A stretch of 35,367 bases of DNA from Chloroflexota bacterium (lineage in GTDB: Bacteria; Chloroflexota; Dormibacteria; Dormibacterales; Dormibacteraceae). Made by a program: the position numbers and the translations under genes. Within the stretch, counting starts at the first letter, position 1. Each line of letters opens with the position of its first letter. Positions 1-7,998 of this stretch are shown here, in pieces. The notes under the pieces are model-generated. The model worked only from the letters and a program-made list of their open reading frames with translations. It ran no database searches and had not been told where the DNA came from. The stretch is taken from contig VBGP01000127.1 in assembly GCA_005880795.1 (NCBI GenBank), positions 1 through 35,367 on the forward strand, given 5' to 3'.

Positions 1-151
1 GGGCGGCTTCTGTGCGGTGCAGCTCGGAACGAAAGTGTTCGACACGTTTCAAGTCCTTCCTGGTGCGCATGCGCCGGTAAGAGTGATTCGCCGCATTCAA
101 GAGCAGCAGCTTCGCCTGGAACATGAGCGCGTGCGATTTCGCGATCCTCAT
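1..151 (-). CDS. Partial hypothetical protein, cut by window edge
   Basis: An open frame enters from the left edge of the window. Read on the minus strand from the ATG at 151 it gives about 50 residues beginning MRIAKSHALMFQAKLLLL, rich in Lys, Arg and Leu. Roughly 78% of third codon positions are G or C, as in the neighbouring genes, and the other frames here look like antisense shadow. There is no clear ribosome binding site before the ATG, so the start could lie elsewhere. The C-terminal part is outside the window. I do not recognise the family. It is read in the same direction as the block that ends with the RNase P RNA and the small gene at 348-626. Confidence 0.4.
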   Translation of the reverse strand, partial: MRIAKSHALMFQAKLLLLNAANHSYRRMRTRKDLKRVEHFRSELHRTEAA

Positions 152-267
152 GCCGTTCGACGCCGAGATGGACCGCCCGCGGCTCGACTTTCGATGCCTT
201 ACGGCGGCCAAGCTCCGCCTGTGCGCGTGACCGTTCGATGAGTCCCTTGCAGGCATGATCCACCACC

Positions 268-295
268 GCGGGCCGTGTGGCAGCGTGCGGCCCGC
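268..295. other. GC-rich hairpin in the 152-347 intergenic stretch
   Basis: A perfect 8-bp inverted repeat (GCGGGCCG at 268-275, CGGCCCGC at 288-295) with a 12-nt loop lies about 50 bp past the stop of the minus-strand gene at 348-626. There is no T-run on either side, so it is at most a weak or Rho-assisted terminator. I see nothing else in 152-347. Confidence 0.4.
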
Positions 296-347
296 ATTAA
301 AGAAACGCCCTGGCGAAAGGGCATACCGAGACTGAATTCGGGCGCGG

Positions 348-626
348 CTACCTGTCTTGTCGCGCTTCGACTTCAGCGTGCCAGAACTCGCGGCGCCCGA
401 GCAGTCGTTCGTACTCGGCGCGGAGCATCGCCTCGTCGTCTTTCACCTCGGCATCTCCTTCAGGAGGCACGCGGACCTTCTGCAACTCGAGGTCGGTCAG
501 GATCGTCTGCTTCAAGCGGCAGAGCTCGTCGTAGGTCTCGAGCCAGCGTCGGGCGTCGTCGACACCACCGGAATGGGCTGAGGAGGCTTCGCCTGGCAGC
601 AGCTTGTCACCATCGTCTTCCCCCAT
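348..626 (-). CDS. Small hypothetical coiled-coil-like protein
   Basis: A 92-aa reading frame from the ATG at 626. The last two thirds (from RRWLETYDELCRLKQTIL onward) is rich in Glu, Leu, Arg and Lys with heptad-like spacing, and ends REFWHAEVEARQDR, so it is probably a short helical, possibly coiled-coil protein. The open frame continues upstream into RNase P RNA, so a start inside the protein-coding stretch is required. The ATG at 626 sits inside a CCCCATATGGGG palindrome and lacks a good ribosome binding site; a later internal start is possible. It follows the RNase P RNA gene on the same strand. I recall similar 80-90-aa conserved hypothetical proteins in Chloroflexota and Actinobacteria, but no function can be given. 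Confidence 0.55.
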   Translation of the reverse strand: MGEDDGDKLLPGEASSAHSGGVDDARRWLETYDELCRLKQTILTDLELQKVRVPPEGDAEVKDDEAMLRAEYERLLGRREFWHAEVEARQDR

Positions 627-689
627 ATGGGGAGAAACGGCCGACGGGCGCCCCGTCCCCGGGCACAGCAAGTGCGGAGGGAAGAGGTG

Positions 690-1073
690 GGTCGAGGGCG
701 GACTGTAAGCCGGGTTCTGTATCCCTTGCGGGACGGTGACCATCTGTCTGGGGCGCCGGTTGCCCGGCGTCTCTAGCGACTGATACCCGAGGACTGGGCG
801 AGCCGCCGTTAAAACGTCCTCCTATTTGGTCTTGCTCCGGGCGGGGTTTACCTGGCCGGCCGGTCACCCGGTCGCCGGTGGGCTCTTACCCCACCTTTTC
901 ACCCTTACCTGGCGGCGCGTCTCCGGAGATTCACGCTGCCCGGCGGTTTTTTTCTGTGGCACTTTCCTTCGGGTCGCCCCGACTGGGTGTTACCCAGCGC
1001 CCTGCTCTGTGGAGCCCGGACTTTCCTCCAACGCTATTTACTTCGCCGGCGGTCACCCGTCCGCCTCGGCCCG
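690..1073 (-). ncRNA. rnpB: RNase P RNA, bacterial class A
   Basis: The catalytic RNA of ribonuclease P, which removes 5' leaders from pre-tRNAs together with the RnpA protein. On the minus strand the 5' part carries the universal GAGGAAAGTCCGGGCTCC block (1029-1012) and the 3' part ends in ACAGAACCCGGCTTA followed by CAGTCCGCCCTCG. The two ends pair as helix P1 (GAGG-CGGAC near 1067-1058 with GUCCG-CCCUC near 703-694). The internal AGACAGATGG-like segment near 740-750 is also typical. The total of about 384 nt fits class A. The ends are estimated from P1 and may be off by a few bases. The 5' end lies only about 9 nt after the RNase HI stop codon, so either the promoter is inside rnhA or the RNA is processed from the operon transcript. 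No strong T-run terminator follows. Confidence 0.96.
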
Positions 1074-1081
1074 GATAGAGT

Positions 1082-1498
1082 CTACCCGCCGAACTTGGTC
1101 TTCTTAACGTGGGCGTCGATCGCCATGTTGGCGAGATGGTCGGCGCCGCGGTTCTTGGCCCGTTCGACGTGCGCCACCTTCACCTCGGGAAACCTCTCGA
1201 TCAGCTCTTTCGCTTGCTTGTGCAGCGGCAGCAGCTCCGGCGCCTTGATCCGGTACCCGCCGTTGATCTGCTCGACCACGAGCTTGGAGTCGAGATAGAC
1301 CTCGAGCCGGTCCGGTTTCCACTCCTGGGCTGCCTTAAGGCCTTCGATCAAAGCGCGGTATTCGGCCTCGTTGTTGGTTGTCACGCCGAGCCAGCGGTGG
1401 AGCCCTCTCAGGCGCATCCCCACGTCATCTTCGATGACCACGCCGAGGCCGGCCGGGCCGGGGTTGCCGCGCGAGGCGCCGTCGGTGAAAAGGCGCAA
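1082..1498 (-). CDS. rnhA: Ribonuclease HI family protein
   Basis: Cleaves the RNA strand of RNA-DNA hybrids (R-loops, primer remnants) in the cytoplasm. The protein is 138 aa from a TTG start at 1498 and begins (M)RLFTDGASRGNPGPAG, the hallmark first strand with catalytic Asp. The remaining carboxylates are visible: Glu in TNNEAEYRALIEGL, Asp in VYLDSKLVVEQING and Asp in KNRGADHLANMAID. Length fits the short RNase HI type lacking the basic handle. The frame stays open upstream, but that part is the shadow of the zinc-ribbon gene; the TTG sits 5 nt past that gene's TGA with GAAGGT just before it, so translation is probably coupled. It ends about 9 nt before RNase P RNA. Confidence 0.9.
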   Translation of the reverse strand: MRLFTDGASRGNPGPAGLGVVIEDDVGMRLRGLHRWLGVTTNNEAEYRALIEGLKAAQEWKPDRLEVYLDSKLVVEQINGGYRIKAPELLPLHKQAKELIERFPEVKVAHVERAKNRGADHLANMAIDAHVKKTKFGG

Positions 1499-1503
1499 GA
1501 CCT

Positions 1504-2196
1504 TCAGGCCATCACCAGGATGCGGCTGCAGTTTTCGCAGGTGACGATCCCGTCGCCTTTGCGCAGCGCCTGCATACCCGAGGACGTCACCGTGACGTGG
1601 CAGGCGAGGCACTGGTTGCGGTCGACCTCCGCGACGGGTGGATGCGCGCGCACGCGGAGGTAGGCGTTCTGGGCCGCCAACGGAACCTGCGCCCATATCC
1701 CGGCGCTGTCAGCCTGCACCGCCTCGAGCTCTGTTTGCCAGGAAGCAAGGTCATGCCGCAAGGTCGGCTCGTCGGACGTCGCTCGGGTGCGCGCTTCGTC
1801 GAGGCGCTCGGCTGATTCGAGCACGGCGGCTTCGGCCAGCTCGCCCTCTTCCATCAGATGCAGTTCGGCCTCCTCCTTCTCCTCGAAGCTCGCCTTCAAG
1901 TGTTTGACCTCTTCGCTCATCTGCATCAGCTCGCTCGGGCTGCGGATGCGGCCGCTCATCAATTCCTTTTCGCGGGAGCGCAGTCTCGTCCGGTGCGATT
2001 CGCGCTCGCGGTCGGACTCGCGGAGGCGGAGCTGGAGGGCTTGCTGCTCGGCACGTACGTTGGCGAGCGCCTCTTCGGCGGCGACCACGTCCGGATTCAC
2101 GGAGAGCAGCGACTCCACGCGCTCGATGTCGTCGCGCAGCTCTCGCTCCCTCTCGATCAGTCGCTGGTAAGCCAGCAGGAGCTGCGCTGGTTTCAT
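1504..2196 (-). CDS. Coiled-coil protein with C-terminal C4 zinc ribbon (COG1579 type)
   Basis: A 230-aa protein. Residues about 10-170 are a long charged helix with heptad character (Glu/Arg/Leu rich, no proline), predicted to form a coiled-coil hairpin. The C-terminal 45 residues hold a four-cysteine zinc ribbon: CLACH near residue 192 and CENCSR near residue 219. This is the C4-type zinc-ribbon (DUF164, COG1579) architecture, widespread but poorly characterised and proposed to bind nucleic acid. Its placement next to RNase HI recurs in high-GC Gram-positive relatives, to my recollection. The ATG at 2196 overlaps the stop of the biotinyl gene as ATGA. Function is unproven; family assignment is firm. 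Confidence 0.85.
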   Translation of the reverse strand: MKPAQLLLAYQRLIERERELRDDIERVESLLSVNPDVVAAEEALANVRAEQQALQLRLRESDRERESHRTRLRSREKELMSGRIRSPSELMQMSEEVKHLKASFEEKEEAELHLMEEGELAEAAVLESAERLDEARTRATSDEPTLRHDLASWQTELEAVQADSAGIWAQVPLAAQNAYLRVRAHPPVAEVDRNQCLACHVTVTSSGMQALRKGDGIVTCENCSRILVMA

Positions 2197-2405
2197 TCGA
2201 GGACGACCAGGACCTGGCCCTCCTTCACCACCTCTCCCTCCTTCACCCGGACCTCTTTGACGGTGCCGGCGCGGGGCGCGGTGACTGGGATTTCCATCTT
2301 CATCGACTCGAGGATCAGGAGCTCATCCTCCTCGGCGACCTGCGCGCCGGGCTCGGTCTTGATCTTCCACACGTTGCCGACCAACTCTGCTTTGACCTCA
2401 GTCAT
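2193..2405 (-). CDS. Biotinyl carrier domain protein (acyl-CoA carboxylase BCCP-like)
   Basis: A stand-alone 70-aa biotinyl domain that would carry carboxybiotin between a biotin carboxylase and a carboxyltransferase. It contains the biotinylation motif ESMKMEIPV (Lys near residue 35) flanked by the two symmetrical hammerhead halves, and ends VKEGQVLVVLE. No Pro/Ala-rich N-terminal linker is present, so it is the minimal domain. The ATG at 2405 overlaps the preceding BKACE stop as ATGA, and its own stop overlaps the next gene the same way. The carboxyltransferase two genes upstream is the obvious partner; no biotin carboxylase is encoded in this window. Confidence 0.9.
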   Translation of the reverse strand: MTEVKAELVGNVWKIKTEPGAQVAEEDELLILESMKMEIPVTAPRAGTVKEVRVKEGEVVKEGQVLVVLE

Positions 2406-3259
2406 CTCGTCGCATTCAAACAGAGAATCTGGCGGGCTTGCTCGACCGAGGCGACCTCGCGCCCCTCGTCGCGGGCAAGCCGCACCGCTTTTTCCACCAG
2501 GTCGGCGTTGCTCTTCGCCATGCTGCCCGCCTCGACGTAGAAGTTGTCCTCCAGCCCGACACGGACGTTGCCGCCCATCGCGATCGCCGCCGCCACCAGC
2601 GGCCACTGATTCAGTCCGATGCCGATCACCTGCCAGTGCGATCCGGGTGGAAGGGTGTCGACCTGGTTTACCAGGTGGCGGGTGCTGCCCGGGATGCCGC
2701 CGAGGACTCCCATGATCAGGCTGAACTGATAGGGCGCCCTGAGCACGCCCAGGTCGATCAGCGGCGCGGTGTTGGCGATGTGGCCAGTGTCGAAGCACTC
2801 GAGCTCGGGACGCACCCCGGCGCTGTTCATCGCCTCGAGGAAGAAGCGGATGTCCTTGAAGGGATTGGCGAAGACGTGATCGTGATAGAAGGTCTTCTTC
2901 TTTTCGGAGTAGATGGCGTAGTTCATCGACCCCATGTTCAGCGCGCCGATGTCGGGCCGCAGCTCGCGGATGTGCGCCACCCGCTCCTCGGCGGGAACGC
3001 CGACCGCTCCCGTCGAGAAGTTGATGATGACGCTCGTCCGAGAGCGGACCTCAGCCAGGATCTCGGCGAACGTGTCCACGGTCCAATCCGGGCCGCCCTC
3101 CGGAGTTCGGGCGTGAATGTGCACGATCGCCGCACCAGCGTCGGTGGCTCGTTTTGCCTCGTCCGCGATCTCCTTTGGCGTGTAGGGGATCGCCGGGCAC
3201 TGCTCGCGGGTCGCCAGCACGCCGGTCAGCGCGGCGCTGATGACGACCGGGCCGCTCAT
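2402..3259 (-). CDS. BKACE-family protein (3-keto-5-aminohexanoate cleavage enzyme-like, DUF849)
   Basis: A 285-aa TIM-barrel enzyme of the beta-keto acid cleavage family, which condenses a beta-keto acid with acetyl-CoA to give acetoacetate and a new acyl-CoA. The start MSGPVVISAALTGVLATREQ is typical. The zinc-binding His pair is in IVHIHARTPEGG (about residues 47-58), and the C-terminal GLEDNFYVEAG segment carries the conserved Glu-Asp. The ATG at 3259 overlaps the carboxyltransferase stop as ATGA, so the longer frame upstream is not needed. Substrates vary widely within the family and the keto acid cannot be read from the sequence. Position between carboxyltransferase and biotinyl genes suggests the same acyl-CoA pathway. 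Confidence 0.88.
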   Translation of the reverse strand: MSGPVVISAALTGVLATREQCPAIPYTPKEIADEAKRATDAGAAIVHIHARTPEGGPDWTVDTFAEILAEVRSRTSVIINFSTGAVGVPAEERVAHIRELRPDIGALNMGSMNYAIYSEKKKTFYHDHVFANPFKDIRFFLEAMNSAGVRPELECFDTGHIANTAPLIDLGVLRAPYQFSLIMGVLGGIPGSTRHLVNQVDTLPPGSHWQVIGIGLNQWPLVAAAIAMGGNVRVGLEDNFYVEAGSMAKSNADLVEKAVRLARDEGREVASVEQARQILCLNATR

Positions 3260-4800
3260 ACAGGGATGTTTCCGTGCTTGCGCCACGGACGGTCGATCTT
3301 CTTGTCCCGCGACTGTTCGATGGTCTTCACAATCACACGCCGCGTCTCTGCAGGGTCGATCACGTCATCGATCATCGCCCAACCTGCGGCCAGGTACGGG
3401 TTGATCTGGGACCGGATGGTCTCGATCAGCTGGGCGCGTGTGGCTTCGGGATTGTCCGAGCTCTCGACCTGCTTGTTGAAGATGATGTTGACCGCGCCTT
3501 CGGGACCCATGACCGAGATCTCGGCGAACGGCCAGGCCACGATCGTGTCCGGCTCGTAGCCCTTCCCGCACATCACGTAGTAGCCGGCGCCGTATGCCTT
3601 GCGCATGACGATCGTGACCTTCGGCACGGTTGCCTCAGAGGTGGCGTAGAGCATCTTCGCGCCATGCCGGATGATGCCGTCCTTCTCAACCTGCGAGCCG
3701 ACCATGAAACCCGGGACGTCCATCAGATACACGAGGGGCACGTTGAACGCGTCGCACATGCGGATGAAGCGCGCCGCCTTGTCGGCGGCGTCGGAGTCCA
3801 GCGCTCCGCCTTTCTGCATCGGCTGGTTGGCGACCACGCCCGTCGCGTGACCCGCCACCCGCGCGAAGCCGACGACAATGTTTTTCGCCCACGTGGGTTT
3901 GACCTCGAACCACGACTCGTGATCGAAGATCGCCTTGATCACCTTGCGTACGTCGTAGGCGGCGCGCGGGTTGGCCGGCACGATCTTGTCCAGTCCCTCG
4001 ACCAGACGGTCCGCCGGGTCGCCCGTCTCCGTGTGCGGCGGCGCCTCCGTGTTGCTCGATGGCAGGTAGGACAGGAAGCGGCGCACGGTGGCGATGCAGT
4101 CGGCGTCGCTCTCGACCTCGTTGTCGCCGACCCCAGATTCGTAACAGTGGACCTGCGATCCGCCCATGTCGTGGTCGCTGACGTCCTCCCCCGTCGCCGC
4201 CTTGACCAGGCGCGCGCCGCCGAGCGCCATCGAGGACGTCCCCTTGACCATCGGCACGAAATCGGCGAGTCCGGGGATGTACGCGGTCCCGGCGGCGCAC
4301 GGACCGAGCATCGCCGCGACCTGCGGGATGACCCCTGACATGTACACCTGCTCGGCGAAGAGCCAGCCGGTTCCCGCGAAGGTCGAGCCGGACGCCTCCT
4401 GGATCCGCGCCCCCGCGGAGTCGAGGAGCCAAACGATCGGCTTCCGATAGCGAAGCGCGAGCTCGCGCACGCGAGCCGCCTTGAACTGCTCGCCGACGGC
4501 GCCCATCGAGCCCGCCATCACGGTGAAGTCGTAGGCGATGACCCATACCTGGCGGCCGTCGACGTCGCCGTGGCCCGTGACCACACCATCGGCGGGAGCG
4601 GTGTCCGAACCGTCTCGGTTCTGGGCGAGGAGGCCGAGCTCAACGAACGTGCCCGGGTCGAAGAACAGGTCGATGCGCTCGCGGACCGTGAGCTTGCCGC
4701 GCTCGTGCTGCTTCGCCACCTTTTCCGCTCCGCCCATCGCGAGGTTCTTCTTGCGTCGCGCCCGAAGGTCCTCAACCCGAGTCGCGTAGTCGTCGCCCAT
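3256..4800 (-). CDS. Acyl-CoA carboxylase carboxyltransferase (PccB/MmdA-like)
   Basis: A 514-aa carboxyltransferase that moves CO2 between carboxybiotin and an acyl-CoA (acetyl-, propionyl- or methylmalonyl-CoA). Both crotonase-like halves are complete. The N-half shows DSAGARIQEASGSTFAGTG, MLGPCAAGTAYIPGLADF and SQVHCYESGVGDNEVES. The C-half shows GVVANQPMQKGGALDSDAADK, YLMDVPGFMVGSQVEKDGII, RKAYGAGYYVMCGKGYEPD and WPFAEISVMGPEGAVNI. The ATG at 4800 (MGDDYATRVEDLRARR) matches the usual family N-terminus. Without a biotin carboxylase nearby it could be part of propionyl-CoA carboxylase, methylmalonyl-CoA decarboxylase or a transcarboxylase. It follows the glycosyltransferase by about 10 nt and overlaps BKACE. 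Confidence 0.92.
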   Translation of the reverse strand: MGDDYATRVEDLRARRKKNLAMGGAEKVAKQHERGKLTVRERIDLFFDPGTFVELGLLAQNRDGSDTAPADGVVTGHGDVDGRQVWVIAYDFTVMAGSMGAVGEQFKAARVRELALRYRKPIVWLLDSAGARIQEASGSTFAGTGWLFAEQVYMSGVIPQVAAMLGPCAAGTAYIPGLADFVPMVKGTSSMALGGARLVKAATGEDVSDHDMGGSQVHCYESGVGDNEVESDADCIATVRRFLSYLPSSNTEAPPHTETGDPADRLVEGLDKIVPANPRAAYDVRKVIKAIFDHESWFEVKPTWAKNIVVGFARVAGHATGVVANQPMQKGGALDSDAADKAARFIRMCDAFNVPLVYLMDVPGFMVGSQVEKDGIIRHGAKMLYATSEATVPKVTIVMRKAYGAGYYVMCGKGYEPDTIVAWPFAEISVMGPEGAVNIIFNKQVESSDNPEATRAQLIETIRSQINPYLAAGWAMIDDVIDPAETRRVIVKTIEQSRDKKIDRPWRKHGNIPV

Positions 4801-4810
4801 CGCGAGAATC

Positions 4811-5650
4811 CTACTTAGCGACGAGAAGGTCTTCGCGACCGCGCCAGCGGTCGAGGAACCGGTACGTGTTGCGTTTCGAGAGCCGGTCGCGCTCTGAGGG
4901 CTCGGTCGATTCCCACAGCCGGTGCTCGTGTTTCTCGATTGGGAGGCCGGGCACCGCGACGGCGCGGCCGCCACGGTCTCGCAGGCGGAAGCTGAACTCG
5001 ACGTCCGCCATCCGGTAAAAGCGGAACCTGGGGTCGAAGCCGGTCAAGGCCACCGCATCGGCGCGGCGAAAGGCCATGCAGTAGCCCTCAATCGCATCAA
5101 CGTCCGGCCCGTCGCTGGACTCGAACTCCTTAAGAGTTCCTTTACCTCGAAGACCGAACGGCCCCACGACGACCACCGATTGATCGTTGAGGGCCTCAAT
5201 CAGCGGAGTGATCGCATCGCCTGTCAGCTCCACGCCCGGATCGAAGAGGACGACCACCTCGCCTGCGGCCGCCTCGATGCCCGCGTTGACCGCGGCCGCG
5301 AAACCAAGAGGTGGGTCGAGAGTGATCACGCGCAGGCGCTCGGCGGCGCGCCCGGCGAGCCAGCCCGCGATCCGAGGGTCGCCCGAGTTGTCGACCACGA
5401 TCGCTTCGAAATCTGTCTTGCATTGGGTGAAGACGGCGAACAGCCAACGCTCGGCGTCGGCGCGCCATCCATGAACCATGGTGAGCAGGGTGACCGTGCG
5501 TGGCGTAGCCTGCGACGGCACGGCGGCCGGGGCTTTGATCGCCTGCAGCTCACTCCCCGTGGCGGTGTCGACGACATCCCACCCGCCCGCACGAAGCCGA
5601 TCGCGGATGGCGTCGGCGCCTTCGAAATCCCGGTCCCGCCGGCGCTCCAC
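4811..5650 (-). CDS. GT2-like glycosyltransferase with CysRS-tail-like N-terminus
   Basis: A 279-aa protein. Residues about 50-270 are a family 2 glycosyltransferase fold: [63 protein letters not shown] (replacing the usual DxD), and [20 protein letters not shown] with a distal acidic motif. The first 35 residues ([20 protein letters not shown] then DVVDTATG) closely resemble the C-terminal tail of cysteinyl-tRNA synthetases. A GTG at 5650 is the assumed start; the frame is open further back to [16 protein letters not shown], which also looks like that tail, so a CTG or ATT start just upstream is possible. The donor and acceptor sugars are unknown. It lies between etfA (gap 31 nt) and the carboxyltransferase (gap 10 nt), so it is cotranscribed with unrelated metabolic genes. 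Confidence 0.82.
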   Translation of the reverse strand: MERRRDRDFEGADAIRDRLRAGGWDVVDTATGSELQAIKAPAAVPSQATPRTVTLLTMVHGWRADAERWLFAVFTQCKTDFEAIVVDNSGDPRIAGWLAGRAAERLRVITLDPPLGFAAAVNAGIEAAAGEVVVLFDPGVELTGDAITPLIEALNDQSVVVVGPFGLRGKGTLKEFESSDGPDVDAIEGYCMAFRRADAVALTGFDPRFRFYRMADVEFSFRLRDRGGRAVAVPGLPIEKHEHRLWESTEPSERDRLSKRNTYRFLDRWRGREDLLVAK

Positions 5651-5681
5651 GCGCTCGGCAATCAGGCTTAGTGCTTCAGCC

Positions 5682-6644
5682 TTATCCGTTCTTTTTGGCT
5701 TTGACCGCGGCCGTGAGTGCGGGCACGATCTTCAACGCGTCCCCCACGACTCCCAGGTCCGCCATCTTCATGATTGGAGCCTCGGCATCCTTGTTGATGG
5801 CGATGATGATCTTCGACGTCTTCATGCCGACTGTGTGCTGCATCGCGCCCGAGATGCCGACCGCGATGTAGACACCGGGCCGCACCGACTTGCCGGTTTG
5901 TCCGACCTGCATCGAGTACGGCACCCAACCCGCGTCGACGACGGCGCGGCTCGCCCCCACCGCGCCGCCCAGCGCGCTGGCGAGGTCATCGAGGAGCGGG
6001 AAGTTCTGCGGCCCGCCCATGCCGCGCCCCCCGCTGATCACGACGCGCGCATCCTCGAGCTTCACCTTCTCCGACGCCTCCACGACGCGCTCGGTGACGT
6101 GCGCCCGTTTGGATTCGGGCGCGACCTTGACGTCGAGCTGCTTCACATCAGCCGCGCCGCCCGATTCCGAGGCTTCGAACGACTTCGGCCGCACCAGGAT
6201 GATCGCCGGCTTGCCGTTCGCCTTCATCGAGGCGATCTTGGCGCCGCCGAAGTAAGGCACCTTCGCGACAAAGCCGCCGCCGCTGGCGCTCACGTCGCCG
6301 GCGTTGGAGATGAGACCCGTGCCCAGGCGGGCGGCCAACCGTCCCGCCACCTCGCGAGAGTCGGGCGTGAAGCCGAACAAGATCAGGTCGGGCTTCTGCT
6401 GCTCGTGCAGCGCCGCGAGGGCGTCGGTGGCGGGTTCTGCGATGTAGTCGTCGAAAGCTGCGTCCTCGTTGACGTGGACCACCTTGGCCCCGTGCTTGCC
6501 GAGCGTGGCGGCCGCCGCCTTCGCGCCAGACCCCAGCGCGACCGCATACACGTCGCCAAGCTCCCGCGCTTTGGTCATCAGCTCGAGCGTCGTCGAGACC
6601 ACTTTGCCTTCGCTCAGCTCCGCGTAAACGAGGATGCTCGCCAC
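5682..6644 (-). CDS. etfA: Electron transfer flavoprotein alpha subunit
   Basis: A 320-aa subunit that binds the redox FAD and, with EtfB, carries electrons from acyl-CoA and related dehydrogenases toward ETF:quinone oxidoreductase. The N-terminal Rossmann-like half starts [18 protein letters not shown]. The C-terminal FAD domain contains [59 protein letters not shown] and [20 protein letters not shown]. The start is a GTG at 6644 placed immediately after the etfB TAG, with an AAGGTG ribosome binding site inside etfB; the two are clearly one translational unit. Confidence 0.96.
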   Translation of the reverse strand: MASILVYAELSEGKVVSTTLELMTKARELGDVYAVALGSGAKAAAATLGKHGAKVVHVNEDAAFDDYIAEPATDALAALHEQQKPDLILFGFTPDSREVAGRLAARLGTGLISNAGDVSASGGGFVAKVPYFGGAKIASMKANGKPAIILVRPKSFEASESGGAADVKQLDVKVAPESKRAHVTERVVEASEKVKLEDARVVISGGRGMGGPQNFPLLDDLASALGGAVGASRAVVDAGWVPYSMQVGQTGKSVRPGVYIAVGISGAMQHTVGMKTSKIIIAINKDAEAPIMKMADLGVVGDALKIVPALTAAVKAKKNG

Positions 6645-7403
6645 CTAAAGCACCTTTGCGGCGGCGAGAACTTTCACGATCTTCTCGACGGCGGTGCCGT
6701 CGTCTTCGATCACCTCGCCCGCCTTGCGAACCTCGGCGTCGGCCACAGCCTCGATCGTTTCGGCCGGCTCGCTCTTCTCCACGCCGAGGTCGGTGAGCGA
6801 AACCTGTTTGATCTCCTTGGAACGCGCGGCCATGATGCCCTTGAGCGACGCGTAGCGCGGCTCGGCGATCGCGGCCGTGACGGTGATCAGAGCCGGCGTT
6901 GCCGCCTCGACCACCTGGTAGCCGTCGGCGGTCTGGCGGTGGACCTTCACACTCGAACCGTCGACCTCCACCTTCTTCGCAAAGGTGAGCTGGGGCATTC
7001 CGAGCAGCTCCGCGAGCATCGGCGGCACCATGCCGGTGCTGCCGTCGTAGGACTCGGTGGCGCAGATCACGAGGTCCGGCTGCTCCTGCTTGATCGCGGC
7101 CGCGAGCGCCTTTGCCGTGAGCAGAGCGTCGGCGCCCGCGAGCGCCGCATCGGAGATGAGCACTCCGCGGTCAGCCCCCATCGACAGGCCCTTACGGATC
7201 GCGTCCTTGGCCCGCTCCGGTCCCATCGAAACGAGGATCACCTCGCCGCCGAGCGACTCTTTGAGCTGGAGACCTTCTTCGACGCCGCACTCGTCGCCGG
7301 GGTCGAGGACGGCTTCCTTCTCACGGGAGATTGTGTTGTCCGACTCGAGCGCGAAGTTCGAATTGGGGTCTGGTACTTGCTTGACGGTGACGACGATCTT
7401 CAA
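6645..7403 (-). CDS. etfB: Electron transfer flavoprotein beta subunit
   Basis: A 252-aa partner of EtfA that binds AMP structurally. It begins (M)KIVVTVKQVPDPNSNFAL, has GLSMGADRGVLISDAAL and ends with the EtfB signature VVEAATPALITVTAAIAEPR followed by YASLKGIMAARSKEI. No ATG is available: the family N-terminus is matched by the TTG at 7403, 14 nt after the mobA stop, and the open frame further upstream is antisense or shadow of mobA. Length is normal for the family. Confidence 0.95.
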   Translation of the reverse strand: MKIVVTVKQVPDPNSNFALESDNTISREKEAVLDPGDECGVEEGLQLKESLGGEVILVSMGPERAKDAIRKGLSMGADRGVLISDAALAGADALLTAKALAAAIKQEQPDLVICATESYDGSTGMVPPMLAELLGMPQLTFAKKVEVDGSSVKVHRQTADGYQVVEAATPALITVTAAIAEPRYASLKGIMAARSKEIKQVSLTDLGVEKSEPAETIEAVADAEVRKAGEVIEDDGTAVEKIVKVLAAAKVL

Positions 7404-7417
7404 TGCGTGTGGACCAA

Positions 7418-7993
7418 TTATCGCTGCGCCGAAAGAGCGGCATGGAAGCGCTCCAGGTCGGCGGGCGTGTTGAGACTGTCGAACTGCGCGACCTCCAGGC
7501 CTTCCAGCCATGTGACGTCCAGGTCCTGCACGACGTCATGCGCCGCGAAGTTGCCGGCGTCGAGGGCGCCGACGATTGCCGGCAGCGCGCTTTTGCGATA
7601 CGCGCCGCACACCGGTTCGTACAGCCCGTCGTGGCGGGGAATCGCCGCGTCGCAGGTCCGGGCCGCGGCGACGGCGAGCTCGGCGACACCCTGCGTGACG
7701 TAGGGCATGTCGCAGGCCACCGCGAACATGACGTCACGACGCGCCGCCAGGAGACCCGCCTCCAGGCCCGCGAGCGGACCTGCGTTCGGCTTGCGGTCGA
7801 ACACGACGCGGTACGGGACCAGCTGCTCCATCTGCTCCGGTTCGCTGAACGAGACCATCACCTCGGAGAACGCTGGAGCCAGCCTGTCCACCACGTACCG
7901 AAGCAGGACCGTGTCCCCCACCTCGATCCACGGCTTGGCCCGGCCCATGCGGCGGCCGCGGCCTCCCGCCAGCACCAGAAGCGTCGCTTCCAT
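7418..7993 (-). CDS. mobA: Molybdenum cofactor guanylyltransferase (MobA-like)
   Basis: A 191-aa nucleotidyltransferase that would attach GMP to molybdopterin to form the guanine dinucleotide cofactor. It shows the loop LVLAGGRGRRMGRAKPW with the sugar-nucleotide lysine, then AGPLAGLEAGL, the metal-binding AVACDMPYVTQG, DGLYEPVCGAYRKSAL and a C-terminal NTPADLERFHAAL. The ATG at 7993 (MEATLLVLAGG) fits the family; the longer frame upstream would run through the inverted-repeat element and is rejected. A MocA-type cytidylyltransferase is the main alternative. It is the first gene of the minus-strand block and is preceded directly by one end of the 236-bp element. Confidence 0.88.
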   Translation of the reverse strand: MEATLLVLAGGRGRRMGRAKPWIEVGDTVLLRYVVDRLAPAFSEVMVSFSEPEQMEQLVPYRVVFDRKPNAGPLAGLEAGLLAARRDVMFAVACDMPYVTQGVAELAVAAARTCDAAIPRHDGLYEPVCGAYRKSALPAIVGALDAGNFAAHDVVQDLDVTWLEGLEVAQFDSLNTPADLERFHAALSAQR

Positions 7994-7998
7994 CACAG

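Noticed and set aside
607-1298. Several open frames across 607-1298
   Set aside because: They cross RNase P RNA, whose conserved core and P1 pairing explain the sequence.
5478-7703. A 741-codon plus-strand open frame over etfA, etfB and the glycosyltransferase
   Set aside because: His/Arg/Asp-rich antisense shadow of clearly recognised minus-strand genes; high GC makes such frames common.
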